From positions 1 to 36,378 of the forward strand of contig JAJTEK010000061.1 of the NCBI GenBank assembly GCA_021299695.1: a stretch of DNA of 36,378 nt, read 5' to 3'. Below, one piece after another: positions 26,149-35,340 of the stretch. Made by a program: the position numbers and the translations under genes. The stretch's first letter is position 1, and each line of letters opens with the position of its first letter. This DNA comes from Pirellula sp. GTDB taxonomy: Bacteria > Planctomycetota > Planctomycetia > Pirellulales > Pirellulaceae. The notes under the pieces are model-generated. The model was not told the origin of the DNA, made no database searches, and saw nothing but the letters and a program-made list of their open reading frames with translations.

Positions 26149-28391
26149 TTGTTCAAGTCCTTGCGCAGATGTGCCAGATGCTTAGCAAGTCGCAAAGCGA
26201 GAGCTGCGATCGTCAGTGAGGGATTTGCCGCCGGAATGCTCGGAAATACCGACGCATCGCAACAATGAATATTGTCGTATGCGAGCAGTTTAAGATTCTC
26301 ATCAACGACGCCTGTTCCGTTGTCGCTCATTCTCATCGATCCTCCGCTGTGCTGGACACTTCCCTTATCTCCCACGTGCCATTCATCATTAAGCCATTCC
26401 GTTGAGAGACCTGTCGAAGGAACTCCGAGCGCGATGAAGATATCATTTCTTGCTTTTACTATCCGATCCAGGTACGGTTTCGCGTCATGGTTCAGCCCCA
26501 CATGGATCAACGGTTTCTTGCCCTCTCCCTGAGGTCGGATCCAGTTCCGGTCGTCCAAGGGGCTCGCAAAAATGAACTTGATGCCGACGGTCGCTTCGTT
26601 GGGTCTTACGTTCCTCCACAAATCTGGATCGCGGTGACGAACATCCCAATAGGAGCTGTTAATCAAAACCTCGATGTTAAACGGATTTTCGAGTGGGTTA
26701 GCCGGGCGAACCATGATTTTCGCGTGTCCATCGACATTTCCCAGCCATTTCAGCCTGCCAGTCGTTGGAAGTTTGGGAGTCCATTTGTTGACATAGGCGG
26801 CGTGATCGGTTAGTCCGCGTCCCATCTTTGTGTTGGGATCGGACAAGCCACTTTGAATTGCAAGACGCGGGGTTTCCACAGAACCGCAACACATGACCAG
26901 ATGGCGGGCCCTGTAAACGCATGAACGATTCGCGATCAGGTCTTGACAATGAGCTAAGACTAAGTCGCCTGCAGGCTCGATCTTGGTGGTCAGATGATGA
27001 AGGGCTAGGTCCAGGTATTGCTCTCCGGCTGGGGTGTTGTAACCCAGAGATTCCAACAGAAGATCGGACGAAGAGAAGGCACCGCACGAACGACGCACAA
27101 CGTTTTGTAATTTGCCGGTACAATCGACGTCTGGTTGATGCATCGATCTTGGAAGAATCTCAACTTTGTACGAGTTTCCAAGATCCGTTTTTAACAATTG
27201 AACAACTCGATCTTGGTACGGTCCCATGGAGACCTGCTTTGTCATCAGTTCATTAGCTTCTTTATAGACGCCCAGTTGCTCTTCGGTACCGAGCAGCGCA
27301 TCCCTAACTGAATCCGGCCAAGGGCCAGTGCGGAACTCCCAAAGTTGCATTTCTGGAATGATACCGGACCAGTAGTTGGATCGCCCACCCAAATTAAAAA
27401 TCAAGCCTCCAACAAATTCACTATCGTCAGTCGAAAAGCTACCTAGTTGATCCCTTGAAACGGGATTGAATTGGCTGCGAGGGAATTCGTTCATGTGAAC
27501 CGGGTACCCAAGTCCGCCAGCTTCCAAGACCAGGGTTGAGAGCCCCTGGTCGGATAGGGCATCGGCTAGAGTTCCGCCTGCTATTCCCGAACCCACCACG
27601 ATGACATCGTAAACTTTTTCCGCACTCGGGCGGGATCTCGGCGGCACGATCCGTTGTTCCCAAAGCGACTCTTCCGCGACCAAGTTATCGTAGGCATGAA
27701 CATAGGCACTCGGCGAAATACCAAAATCGATGTCATCGTCCCTGAGCTTCCTCTCGTTTTCGTCGAGCGAGATGTGCAGGTTTACCCCCCGTATCCGATG
27801 CTGCCGATCCAAGACAAAACTGACCTCCATTTCGGATTCGCGAAACCGCGAACGGTCCAATTCAAATACCCACTTTCCTGACCCGTTCCCGGTGGTATGA
27901 AACCTTCCGAACAGATCTCGATACCAGCCGTCGACCGGAGTGCGCAAAGTAACGAGGTGGTTGGGACGCCATCGATCGGTGGAAAATTCGATCTTGTGAG
28001 CTAAATATACATCATCGTCGGTCAGATGAATTTCCTTGTCGGTTTTAGGAATGTTTCTGTTTGCGCCTTCCATCCAAATATTCCCAAGTCGGATCTTGAA
28101 TTCAAGATCTTTGGCGTAGCCATCGCGAGAAAACTCAATCTGCCAAGATCCGTCCTCATGCCAGGCCATCGGAGCAATCTTATCCCAATCGATGCTCGTT
28201 GTGATCCCAATGGGCAAAGGTGCCGTATACTTCACTGTTTTGAAAACGACTCGAATGAGGTCTCGCGTGTCTTCCTCAGAAGCGAGGATTGCCTCGGCTT
28301 TCGTTGGGACAAAGTTAGCCTCTTTTTGAAAGCCGCTGTGGTAGAAGACATCTTCGACTGCACGATTACGGGAGGGCTTGCTGTGTTTCAT
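26145..28391 (-). CDS. GMC oxidoreductase with N-terminal starch-binding-like modules
   Basis: 748 residues. About 45-125 looks like a CBM20-type module ('GSWQIEFSRDGYAKDLEFKI' then 'WMEGANRNI', the typical 'W.xGxNR' ending), and about 140-215 a second beta domain with 'GKWVFELDRSRFRE'. The FAD domain begins at 'YDVIVVGSGIAGGTLADAL' (GSGIAG at 267-272). The C-terminal GMC signature reads 'SVQHSGGSMRMS', then 'DASVFPSIPAANPSLT', with H681 and N723 as candidate catalytic residues. GMC enzymes oxidise alcohols, usually sugars, with FAD. There is no signal peptide. The fusion to glucan-binding modules and the overlap with the GH13 gene suggest that both act on one alpha-glucan. It overlaps the upstream kinase gene by 26 bases. 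Confidence 0.88.
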   Translation of the reverse strand: MKHSKPSRNRAVEDVFYHSGFQKEANFVPTKAEAILASEEDTRDLIRVVFKTVKYTAPLPIGITTSIDWDKIAPMAWHEDGSWQIEFSRDGYAKDLEFKIRLGNIWMEGANRNIPKTDKEIHLTDDDVYLAHKIEFSTDRWRPNHLVTLRTPVDGWYRDLFGRFHTTGNGSGKWVFELDRSRFRESEMEVSFVLDRQHRIRGVNLHISLDENERKLRDDDIDFGISPSAYVHAYDNLVAEESLWEQRIVPPRSRPSAEKVYDVIVVGSGIAGGTLADALSDQGLSTLVLEAGGLGYPVHMNEFPRSQFNPVSRDQLGSFSTDDSEFVGGLIFNLGGRSNYWSGIIPEMQLWEFRTGPWPDSVRDALLGTEEQLGVYKEANELMTKQVSMGPYQDRVVQLLKTDLGNSYKVEILPRSMHQPDVDCTGKLQNVVRRSCGAFSSSDLLLESLGYNTPAGEQYLDLALHHLTTKIEPAGDLVLAHCQDLIANRSCVYRARHLVMCCGSVETPRLAIQSGLSDPNTKMGRGLTDHAAYVNKWTPKLPTTGRLKWLGNVDGHAKIMVRPANPLENPFNIEVLINSSYWDVRHRDPDLWRNVRPNEATVGIKFIFASPLDDRNWIRPQGEGKKPLIHVGLNHDAKPYLDRIVKARNDIFIALGVPSTGLSTEWLNDEWHVGDKGSVQHSGGSMRMSDNGTGVVDENLKLLAYDNIHCCDASVFPSIPAANPSLTIAALALRLAKHLAHLRKDLNK

Positions 28392-31300
28392 CGATCTTCT
28401 TTATTCCTGATTGAACAATCTTCGGGGTTGGTAGAGTCCTGCAAATTCGAAACCCGTCGGCGTCCGTCGTCTTGTCTGGAGGATTCCAGTTATGCGCGTT
28501 GAAGCCAAGTTCGCGATGGTCGTCGATGAATGTCCCTCCGCACAGCCGATGGTCCCCTAGTTTGAATGGATCTCGAAATTCATCGGTTGCAAGCTTGTCG
28601 TGACACCATTCCCACACGTTGCCATGCATGTCGAAAAGCCCATGCTCATTGGGTTTGAGCTCACCGACGCAATGCGAGCGAGAACCTGCGTTGACTTGAT
28701 ACCACGCGTACTGTGCGGCAAGTTGAGGATCCTTTCCGTATGACCAATTCGTCCGCGCAGAACCCCGACAGGCGAACTCCCACTCGGCTGCGGTAGCGAG
28801 TCGGAACCCCAAGCGATCCAACGCATCGTCTGGAACCCTCATCCCCTCGCCGTATTCGCCCAACTCATTTGGTTCATAGCACCACTGACTTTGCGGAATA
28901 CCACATTGCTTGCTTAGCCAGTTGCAGTAATCGGCCGCATCGTACCAGCTTACCATGTTGACGGGACAATTGAATTCCGGCGACTTTCGCTCATCCCATT
29001 TATGGGCCTTGCGAAATCGAACAAAGTCTTCGACCGTCACTTCCGTCGTTCCAATCGCAAACGGCCTAGGGATCGTCAAATGAATTTCGCGTCCAAGGTC
29101 ATCAGTTCGGCTGAAGTTGCCGGCAGGAAAACAAACCATGGGATCTTCGAGTGGACGATGCCGATTCGTTTCGCTGACGGGGAAATGGCTAAGCAAATCG
29201 TTCTCACCAAGGAAATTCCACGCGGATGCCCCAGGGGAGGGAGCCTCAGACGGCTCAGACGCTTTTGAAACATCGTTTGTTGGCGTTTCCCATTTTCGCA
29301 GCACCCATGAGATCGGGTGACGAACACCCGGTGATCCGTTCGAATGCCAGATCCTCATAAGCCTACGAACAGCCATTGCACGAGCACCTCTTGAACGTGA
29401 GCTACCCATGTCGCCAATGGTCAAGATGATCCCATGTAATGTGCGGGAGTCTGTGAAGGATCCCAATTGATCTACAAGCGAGTCGAAATTGATCGCGCTT
29501 TCGACCAGAAAATCGATGAGCTGCGATTGGAATGTGGGGTCTTCGGTATGTTGAAACGCGGTATCGACAGCATCCCAACGACCATAGCTTGCAAGCGCGG
29601 CTGCGGCTGCAGCTGCCCTTTTGGCTTGCTCAACAGAGCGCTCATCAGCCTTCATGGCAGAATCAAAAAGATCGATGATCGGCTGGTATCCGTTGGGAGT
29701 GGCTTGGGCCAACTCGTTGTACAAACTCGCTGGAATTCTCAGCGTCGTTCCATTCGGACTTTCAACAATCTTCGCGGCCAGTTGGGAAAGAACAGATGGT
29801 GCAACTGGCTGAACAAGCACTGCCCATTGCTTTTGTTCCGCTGGGGGCAGATCAAGCAACAACGTAGCGATGTCGTCGGCCAAGAATTGCCAGCTTCCGT
29901 CAGTCGGGAGGCGATGTGCCAAGAATATAGCGATGCGGATTCGTTCTGACGATGGCGTCTCTGAATTTTTCAAGTCCTGCCATAGCGATTCTAAATTACA
30001 TTGCGAATTGGGAACATGTCTCATCGCGGCGTTCATCAATACCAGTTCGTCAAGCGGAGCCTCACGATAGTGTCCTAAGAGCTTTGGTGAAAGCTGATAG
30101 TTCCTGCGTACCAAAGCCATCAGAGCTCGTCGTTGCGATTTCCGATCATTAGTGCTCTCGGCAACGGTCAAGATGTTTTTCAGTTGTGGATGAGACCAGC
30201 GATGACATGAATCCACTGCTTCCATCAAGTAAGAGACATCTGTGGAGGTGGAGTTTAGGAACGAATCGACAATTTTTTTGGCCCGTCCGAACTCAAGAGA
30301 TGGCATCGAAATACAGATTAATGCGATCATCAAACCGAGGCCGACGATGCCTCGGCGCAGAAAACGCCTTTGTGCGTGCCGCATCATCCGTACCTGCGAA
30401 TTCGTCCACTCCGACATAGGAATCAAAGCGCGAATCTGCAACCACTCAATCAGACGGGGTAGGTGCCTAGTATCTTCGTACTTCGACCACATGTCATTTA
30501 GGCGTCGCAGCATTTGGCGAGTTCGACCACGCCAGGTGAGCGCTTCGGTTCTTGCTAACCATTCCTGCAGCGACGGGATCAAATAGTCATGGGCCAGTTG
30601 GTAGCGACGATCTTGACCAGTTCCGTCGCTCTCATCACGTCGAATCGGATCCACAGCGGTGATCAGCTTGGTCTTTTCGTCTAGAATCTGCAGAAGCTCC
30701 TGGAATTCGGCACTCTCGAGTGGCATACCACTTGCAAGGCTGAGTTCCTTTTCTGAACGGCTTCGTCCTTTGAGTGTTGTCCTTGCCTCGCCTTGAGAGC
30801 CCGGGAGAAGCAACTGTAGTACCGCCTGGGCTGCCGTCGCATAAGAACGATGAATCACTGGCGCGGTCGGTAGGGTGAAGGTTTTTTCGAGGAACCGGAC
30901 TCCTATGCCTTCTACGCCACCGTAGAGTTCCAGTGTGCGAGGATCCCAAGTTTCATCTTTGAGAATCTCTGCAACGAATGCGATTTGAACCGGAGCGACG
31001 CGTCCGTTTTGGGAAAGCCCTTCAATCGTAGTTCCCACGAACGCGCGTTGATCTCTACTCAGCGGAGCGGGATGGGCTGGCAACGCACGATAGGCACGGC
31101 CAAATCCCTGGAGGACAATTTCTGCGTGTGAAGTTAAGAAAAGATCGATGAATACAGCATTCTCGCCGTCGGCCAACGGTATTTCAACGCTTCTCATCAG
31201 GCGAGAAGTTGCCAGCCAAAAGTCGTCACGAACGATCAACAGGGTTTGTAAGGCAACTCCATCACAATGACGCAGAGCAGAAACGAGTGGATCGGTGGGC

Positions 31301-33060
31301 GCACTGTCTGAAACACTCAACCACTGTTCCAACTGATCGATAATAACGACGAGCTTTTTCTTCTGTGGACCAATCGTATGGCGAACTCGATCGAACAACT
31401 CAGCTAGCGTCAAATCGTCAAACTCGGAACCCGAAACGATGTCGGGTAAGGTTATGTGCAAAGCATCGCGGAGGCGTGCTTCGAGATCGTGTTTTGTTGC
31501 TTCCACGACAACGACATACGTCGAAGAATCCAATCGAGGGAGAACACCGGCTTTTACGAAGGATGATTTTCCGCAGCCGCTCGGCCCATAAATTACACCT
31601 ATGGGGAACGTTGCATTCGGCTCTCTGCATAGTAGTTTGTCACAAACAAATCTGACGGTTTCAGGTACTCCGTCGGTTCCCCTGAGCCCAGGCATCAGAG
31701 CGCAGAACACTTCCGCATCCGACATTTCAAAGCTGCGAACGCCGACCGGGAATAAAGAATGCGAAACTCCATCGACTTGGTTGGTGGTTTGACATATCGC
31801 CTGAGGAATCTTGGCTCTGAGAAATTGACTCAAATCGGCGGAAAGATCTGCCGCCGTTGAATAACGGTCGGTCATTCGTTTTTGTAGACACTTCATACAG
31901 ATCCGTTCCAGTTCCGTAGGAACGGATTCGTCGATCTGTCGCAATGGTTTCGGGTCGCGGCTCTCAACTTCGTCGATCAGCTGCGACATTTCGCGACCAT
32001 GAAAAGGACGTTGACCTACCAATAGTTCGTAGAGGATCACCCCTATCGCCCAAATATCAGTGCGTCCATCGAGCCGGTGGGTTTCACCACGTAGCTGCTC
32101 CGGCGACATATAGGGTCTTGTACCAGCGCGTTGGCCCTTGCTTTGCCATTGCTGGTCGTCACGAATCGCGAGGCCGAAGTCAACCAAATATGCCCTACCC
32201 TCGCGATCAACCAAGATATTTTCTGGTTTCACATCGCGATGCACCAATCCACTCTCATGCGTATGTTGCAACCCATCAGCAATCTGGCACAGGATACTGA
32301 CGAGTGCTTGGCGATCCGAATCATTTTGCTGGGTCCAGTCGCGCAGATTTACACCATCGATCCATTGGCTGGCAACAAAACACTGCTGTTGCTTCAATTC
32401 CCCCCAGTCCACGATTGGAACAATTGTGGGGTGCCGCAACATGGATACCTTCTTGGCCTCTTCCAAGTATCGGGTAAGCGAGTCTTTCGATAATGGCTTG
32501 TCGTGCCGAGGGATCTTGATTGCAACTCGTCTTCCGTTGTCACGATGCTCGGCCAAATAGACATTAGAGAACCCACCTTGCCCAAGCTGCCGAATAATCG
32601 AGTAGTCGCCTACGTAGTTTGTGATTTTCTGGGGCGGTGTTTCGCTCGGGGCAAAGAAATCATCAAGTAGCTTGATGGGAATGGACTGGAACGACTCTGC
32701 GTAAGCGTAATCCCTAGGTAAGTCCTTGCGATTGGCATGTCTCGATTCCCTTGGAACTATTTCTAAAGCATTCTGGCACAACTGACGCAGCTCTGCCTCA
32801 TTGAGCAACCGTCGCAAGACGGCGAACCCTGGATCGACTCCCAGAGCCGATACACCACTATCCGAAATCGCATCGAGCCGACCATCCTCGCCATTTTTCT
32901 TCGAGGTAACCGCCGCCTCAAGTGTCTCGACGCATCTCAAACAGTCGGGGCATTCACACAGGTGTTCACCGATCCATTCGCAACTTGATTGGTCGATTGC
33001 TCCCCGATGAAAGTCTTTTAATTGTTGCCATGAAGGGCATGCATGGCGAGTCCTGCCCAT
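28366..33060 (-). CDS. Zinc-finger/Ser-Thr kinase/STAND NTPase/FGE-like fusion protein
   Basis: 1564 residues. Residues 8-45 look like an anti-sigma zinc finger: H33, C37 and C40 give the Hx3Cx2C pattern. A Hanks-type kinase spans about 153-415, with 'LGQGGFSNVYLAEH', K182 in VAIK, HRDVKPEN (274-281) and DFG (294-296), so it should be active. About 450-850 is an nSTAND1-type NTPase with Walker A GPSGCGKSS (492-500) and 'VVIIDQLEQW' (571-580). A TM helix follows at about 903-920, then a helical HEAT-like stretch and, at about 1305-1545, a sulfatase-modifying-factor (FGE) fold ('EVTVEDFVRF', 'LATAAEWEFACRG', 'GLFDMHGNVWEWCHD'). The FGE part lacks the paired active-site cysteines and is more likely a binding module. 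The ATG overlaps the sigma factor stop (TAATG). Probable role: signal-transducing regulator of that sigma factor. Confidence 0.9.
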   Translation of the reverse strand: MGRTRHACPSWQQLKDFHRGAIDQSSCEWIGEHLCECPDCLRCVETLEAAVTSKKNGEDGRLDAISDSGVSALGVDPGFAVLRRLLNEAELRQLCQNALEIVPRESRHANRKDLPRDYAYAESFQSIPIKLLDDFFAPSETPPQKITNYVGDYSIIRQLGQGGFSNVYLAEHRDNGRRVAIKIPRHDKPLSKDSLTRYLEEAKKVSMLRHPTIVPIVDWGELKQQQCFVASQWIDGVNLRDWTQQNDSDRQALVSILCQIADGLQHTHESGLVHRDVKPENILVDREGRAYLVDFGLAIRDDQQWQSKGQRAGTRPYMSPEQLRGETHRLDGRTDIWAIGVILYELLVGQRPFHGREMSQLIDEVESRDPKPLRQIDESVPTELERICMKCLQKRMTDRYSTAADLSADLSQFLRAKIPQAICQTTNQVDGVSHSLFPVGVRSFEMSDAEVFCALMPGLRGTDGVPETVRFVCDKLLCREPNATFPIGVIYGPSGCGKSSFVKAGVLPRLDSSTYVVVVEATKHDLEARLRDALHITLPDIVSGSEFDDLTLAELFDRVRHTIGPQKKKLVVIIDQLEQWLSVSDSAPTDPLVSALRHCDGVALQTLLIVRDDFWLATSRLMRSVEIPLADGENAVFIDLFLTSHAEIVLQGFGRAYRALPAHPAPLSRDQRAFVGTTIEGLSQNGRVAPVQIAFVAEILKDETWDPRTLELYGGVEGIGVRFLEKTFTLPTAPVIHRSYATAAQAVLQLLLPGSQGEARTTLKGRSRSEKELSLASGMPLESAEFQELLQILDEKTKLITAVDPIRRDESDGTGQDRRYQLAHDYLIPSLQEWLARTEALTWRGRTRQMLRRLNDMWSKYEDTRHLPRLIEWLQIRALIPMSEWTNSQVRMMRHAQRRFLRRGIVGLGLMIALICISMPSLEFGRAKKIVDSFLNSTSTDVSYLMEAVDSCHRWSHPQLKNILTVAESTNDRKSQRRALMALVRRNYQLSPKLLGHYREAPLDELVLMNAAMRHVPNSQCNLESLWQDLKNSETPSSERIRIAIFLAHRLPTDGSWQFLADDIATLLLDLPPAEQKQWAVLVQPVAPSVLSQLAAKIVESPNGTTLRIPASLYNELAQATPNGYQPIIDLFDSAMKADERSVEQAKRAAAAAAALASYGRWDAVDTAFQHTEDPTFQSQLIDFLVESAINFDSLVDQLGSFTDSRTLHGIILTIGDMGSSRSRGARAMAVRRLMRIWHSNGSPGVRHPISWVLRKWETPTNDVSKASEPSEAPSPGASAWNFLGENDLLSHFPVSETNRHRPLEDPMVCFPAGNFSRTDDLGREIHLTIPRPFAIGTTEVTVEDFVRFRKAHKWDERKSPEFNCPVNMVSWYDAADYCNWLSKQCGIPQSQWCYEPNELGEYGEGMRVPDDALDRLGFRLATAAEWEFACRGSARTNWSYGKDPQLAAQYAWYQVNAGSRSHCVGELKPNEHGLFDMHGNVWEWCHDKLATDEFRDPFKLGDHRLCGGTFIDDHRELGFNAHNWNPPDKTTDADGFRICRTLPTPKIVQSGIKKIDETQQALP

Positions 33061-33692
33061 TACATGCTCTCCTTGGCTTCGGGAAACATATTGCGAAGCT
33101 GTCCAAGAACACGTGATTTGATGACGTAAACATGAGCCCGCTCTAAACCATTCAGGTCAGCAACCTCGGAAGCTGATTTTTCTTCGACCGCTAGCTGCCA
33201 GAAAACCGTCCAGTGGATCGGCTGAATATGCTCCTTTGCGTAGTTCAACACCTGAACAAGGAAGCTTTTTTCTGTTGCATCATTTCCTTGGATGGATTCA
33301 TCAGATTCGGGAAAATCCTTGATTTTGTCGAGCCATTCGCTGCCGCCGGCTGCTTGGGGCTGTGCGTTCATCTTGGACCAATGGTCTCGAATCTTGTTTT
33401 CAGTGATTGAGCGGATCCAACCACGCAAAGTTCCTCCAGGCGATTTGCGATCAAATCGTTGGAGATTTCTTGATACGGCAATAAACACCTCCTGCCCCAC
33501 GTCGCGGGCCGTTTCGGCGTCCAATCCTCTCATACGGCACCAACTATATACCAATGGAGCATGAAATTCCACGAGAAGTCTCCATGAGTCTTCATCTTGT
33601 CTACATGCTCGCTCAAGCAAACTCGTAGCAATCGAGCTCATGGTTTCTTCAATCGGATCACTATTGTCTTCTTCAATCATTAACGATTCCAT
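33060..33692 (-). CDS. ECF sigma factor of the kinase-linked type
   Basis: 210 residues from ATG 33692; ATG 33680 (MIEEDNSDP) has a better-placed GGAA and may be the true start. Region 2 is 'LVEFHAPLVYSWCRMRGLDA' and 'ARDVGQEVFIAVSRNLQRFD', with 'RGWIRSITENKIRDHW' as region 2.4 and 'FWQLAVEEKSASEVADL...VYVIKSRVLGQLR' as region 4. Its stop codon overlaps the start of the zinc-finger/kinase gene by one base (TAATG), so both are made together. ECF factors encoded next to kinases are a known planctomycete group (STK types described by comparative genomics). It heads the four-gene operon and probably drives its own transcription and possibly that of the divergent protease gene. Confidence 0.9.
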   Translation of the reverse strand: MESLMIEEDNSDPIEETMSSIATSLLERACRQDEDSWRLLVEFHAPLVYSWCRMRGLDAETARDVGQEVFIAVSRNLQRFDRKSPGGTLRGWIRSITENKIRDHWSKMNAQPQAAGGSEWLDKIKDFPESDESIQGNDATEKSFLVQVLNYAKEHIQPIHWTVFWQLAVEEKSASEVADLNGLERAHVYVIKSRVLGQLRNMFPEAKESM

Positions 33693-33963
33693 CTAACAAG
33701 CCAAAGCACTAACCGTTCCGATTTTTCTGTACATGGGGCTCGTTCGCCCGAGAGTTGTAGTTTAGCAAACCTATAAGTTGGATTCCCGCGCTTTTCAGAA
33801 AAAAATTCATTTGGTTTTTGTGACTCAGAGTCGGCTTTGCGATCTTCACGCTGGCCGCTCTGACCGCCGAGCATGAGCCAAAACTCGACGCCGGAAATTT
33901 TTTGTTAGACCCCAGCGTTAATCCTCGTGTGGTTGGATTTCAAAACAATTTTTTGGAGAGAGA
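33693..33963. other. Divergent intergenic region at the centre of the accessory block
   Basis: It separates the ECF-led operon from the protease gene. It is A/T-rich in parts (an A7 run near 33800 and T-runs near 33900) and contains an 11-base dyad GACTC-A-GAGTC at 33822-33832. Promoters for both directions should be here, but I cannot place an ECF-type pair with confidence. Confidence 0.5.
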
Positions 33964-33966
33964 ATG

Positions 33967-35172
33967 ATGAGCGTCGGTGAAAACGGATTTGGAGAAAATG
34001 CGGAAATGAGTGCTAGTTCCGCAGACGATACTGGCAACTTTGATTTACCACCGAGTGGGCAAGCGAGTAGTTCCAATTCTGGCTTCGATTTGCCGCCCGG
34101 ACAAGGTGGCGACGGAAGTTATGAAGTTGGTGCGAGCATCGAATCAAGCGTCTCGGCTCAACTGCTTGAGTGCAAGAAGCAGATTGAACAAAAACTTGTC
34201 GAGGCCGCGTCCTCCAATGCCATGTCGATCGCACGGATGAGAAATGTGGACAGTGCTGGTGTCCAGGGCGTCGGAATCTCGGCGTCGAGTTCCATCCCCG
34301 GTGGCGAGGCAAGTTTGATTGTCTACGTCGAAAGCAGCGCGGATGTCGAGCAAGTTCGCCGTGAGATCGTTGATATTATGGGCGTGCGAGCAGCGTCTAG
34401 CGATTCGCTTCCAGTGGAGGTAGAAGTCACCGGGCCAATCACCGCCTACACGACCAATCAATCGAAATTTCGGCCCGCCCCAGGCGGTGCATCGGGCGGC
34501 CATTTCCAGATCACGGCTGGCACAATCGGCGGTTGGGCTCGCGGTAGAGGCGACGATCGCAGACGCCGTCTGTTGATGCTTTCTAACAATCATGTGTTGG
34601 CCAACTCCAACGCAGGCAAGTTCGGCGATCCCATCATCCAGCCGGGACGTTTGGATGGCGGCCTGAACCCGGCCGATCAGATCGCCATACTGGAACGGTT
34701 TGTACCGATCAACTTTGCAGCAGGCTCCACCAACTTTGTCGATTGCGCAACAGGATGGTGTTGGCCGGATCGGGTTCGTCGCGACCACGTGCATCACAGC
34801 GGGAGCGCGACGGCCAAGTTTTTCCGGATCGGAAATGCGCCAATCGAACCAGTGGCCAATATGCTCGTAGGCAAGACCGGCCGGACGACAGATTTGACTC
34901 AGGGAACGGTTCGTGCGACAGGTGTAACGGTAAACGTCGACTTCGGTTCGGCTGGAGTGGCAACATTCATTGACCAATTCTCGGTCCGATCCACAACCTC
35001 TGGAACGTTCTCCGCGCCTGGTGATTCAGGTTCCATCGTTTGGGCAGTCCGTCAGGGCTTGCCGCCTGTCGGTTTGCTGTTTGCCGGTGGTGGTGGAACT
35101 ACGTTCTGCAATCGGATCACACGAGTGTATGCAGCACTGCAAATTGACCCTTTTGAGCTGCCATTGATCTAG
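33967..35172 (+). CDS. Cytosolic trypsin-like serine protease with N-terminal alpha/beta domain
   Basis: 401 residues from ATG 33967, preceded by GGAGAG; another ATG lies directly before it. There is no signal peptide. The first 55 residues are Ser/Gly-rich and contain two FDLPP motifs. Residues about 60-160 form a small alpha/beta domain ('GVQGVGISASSS', 'ASLIVYVESSADVEQVRREI', 'LPVEVEVTGPITAY'). The protease domain shows 'MLSNNHVLANSNAGKFGDPI' (H209), 'STNFVDCATGW' (D259) and 'FSAPGDSGSIVW' (S354), the His-Asp-Ser triad of chymotrypsin-fold enzymes. The layout resembles bacterial and plant NAL1-like proteases. It is divergent from the sigma/kinase operon, the usual position for an effector or a regulatory target; this role is inferred. 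Confidence 0.87.
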   Translation: MSVGENGFGENAEMSASSADDTGNFDLPPSGQASSSNSGFDLPPGQGGDGSYEVGASIESSVSAQLLECKKQIEQKLVEAASSNAMSIARMRNVDSAGVQGVGISASSSIPGGEASLIVYVESSADVEQVRREIVDIMGVRAASSDSLPVEVEVTGPITAYTTNQSKFRPAPGGASGGHFQITAGTIGGWARGRGDDRRRRLLMLSNNHVLANSNAGKFGDPIIQPGRLDGGLNPADQIAILERFVPINFAAGSTNFVDCATGWCWPDRVRRDHVHHSGSATAKFFRIGNAPIEPVANMLVGKTGRTTDLTQGTVRATGVTVNVDFGSAGVATFIDQFSVRSTTSGTFSAPGDSGSIVWAVRQGLPPVGLLFAGGGGTTFCNRITRVYAALQIDPFELPLI

Positions 35173-35191
35173 TCAGCGAAACTTGACAACC

Positions 35192-35226
35192 GCCCGGCCA
35201 GTGCGACCCATCTCCATTGGCCGGGC
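35192..35226 (+). terminator. Strong hairpin after the protease gene
   Basis: A 12-bp stem GCCCGGCCAGTG/CATTGGCCGGGC (one G-U) with an 11-base loop starts 20 bases after the protease stop. No T-tract follows, so it may stop transcription inefficiently or act as an RNA-stabilising hairpin. It suggests the small downstream gene can be expressed separately. Confidence 0.55.
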
Positions 35227-35340
35227 TCGTCTCGGTAATCAGTACATTGACTTTCGACCCATTTTTCCTCAAAATTGGAAAATGTCACAGATCAAAAAAA
35301 TAAGCCTCGCATCATGACGCCCATTGACCAGGAGAATCAC

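Noticed and set aside
28426-29148. Diversity-generating retroelement target in the FGE-like domain
   Set aside because: FGE/C-type-lectin folds on signalling proteins can be DGR targets, but no reverse transcriptase, template repeat or second copy of the 3' end is seen in the window.
34144-34977. 277-residue open frame on the minus strand opposite the protease
   Set aside because: The plus strand shows a full catalytic triad and a ribosome binding site; the minus frame has no domain and is a codon-bias shadow.
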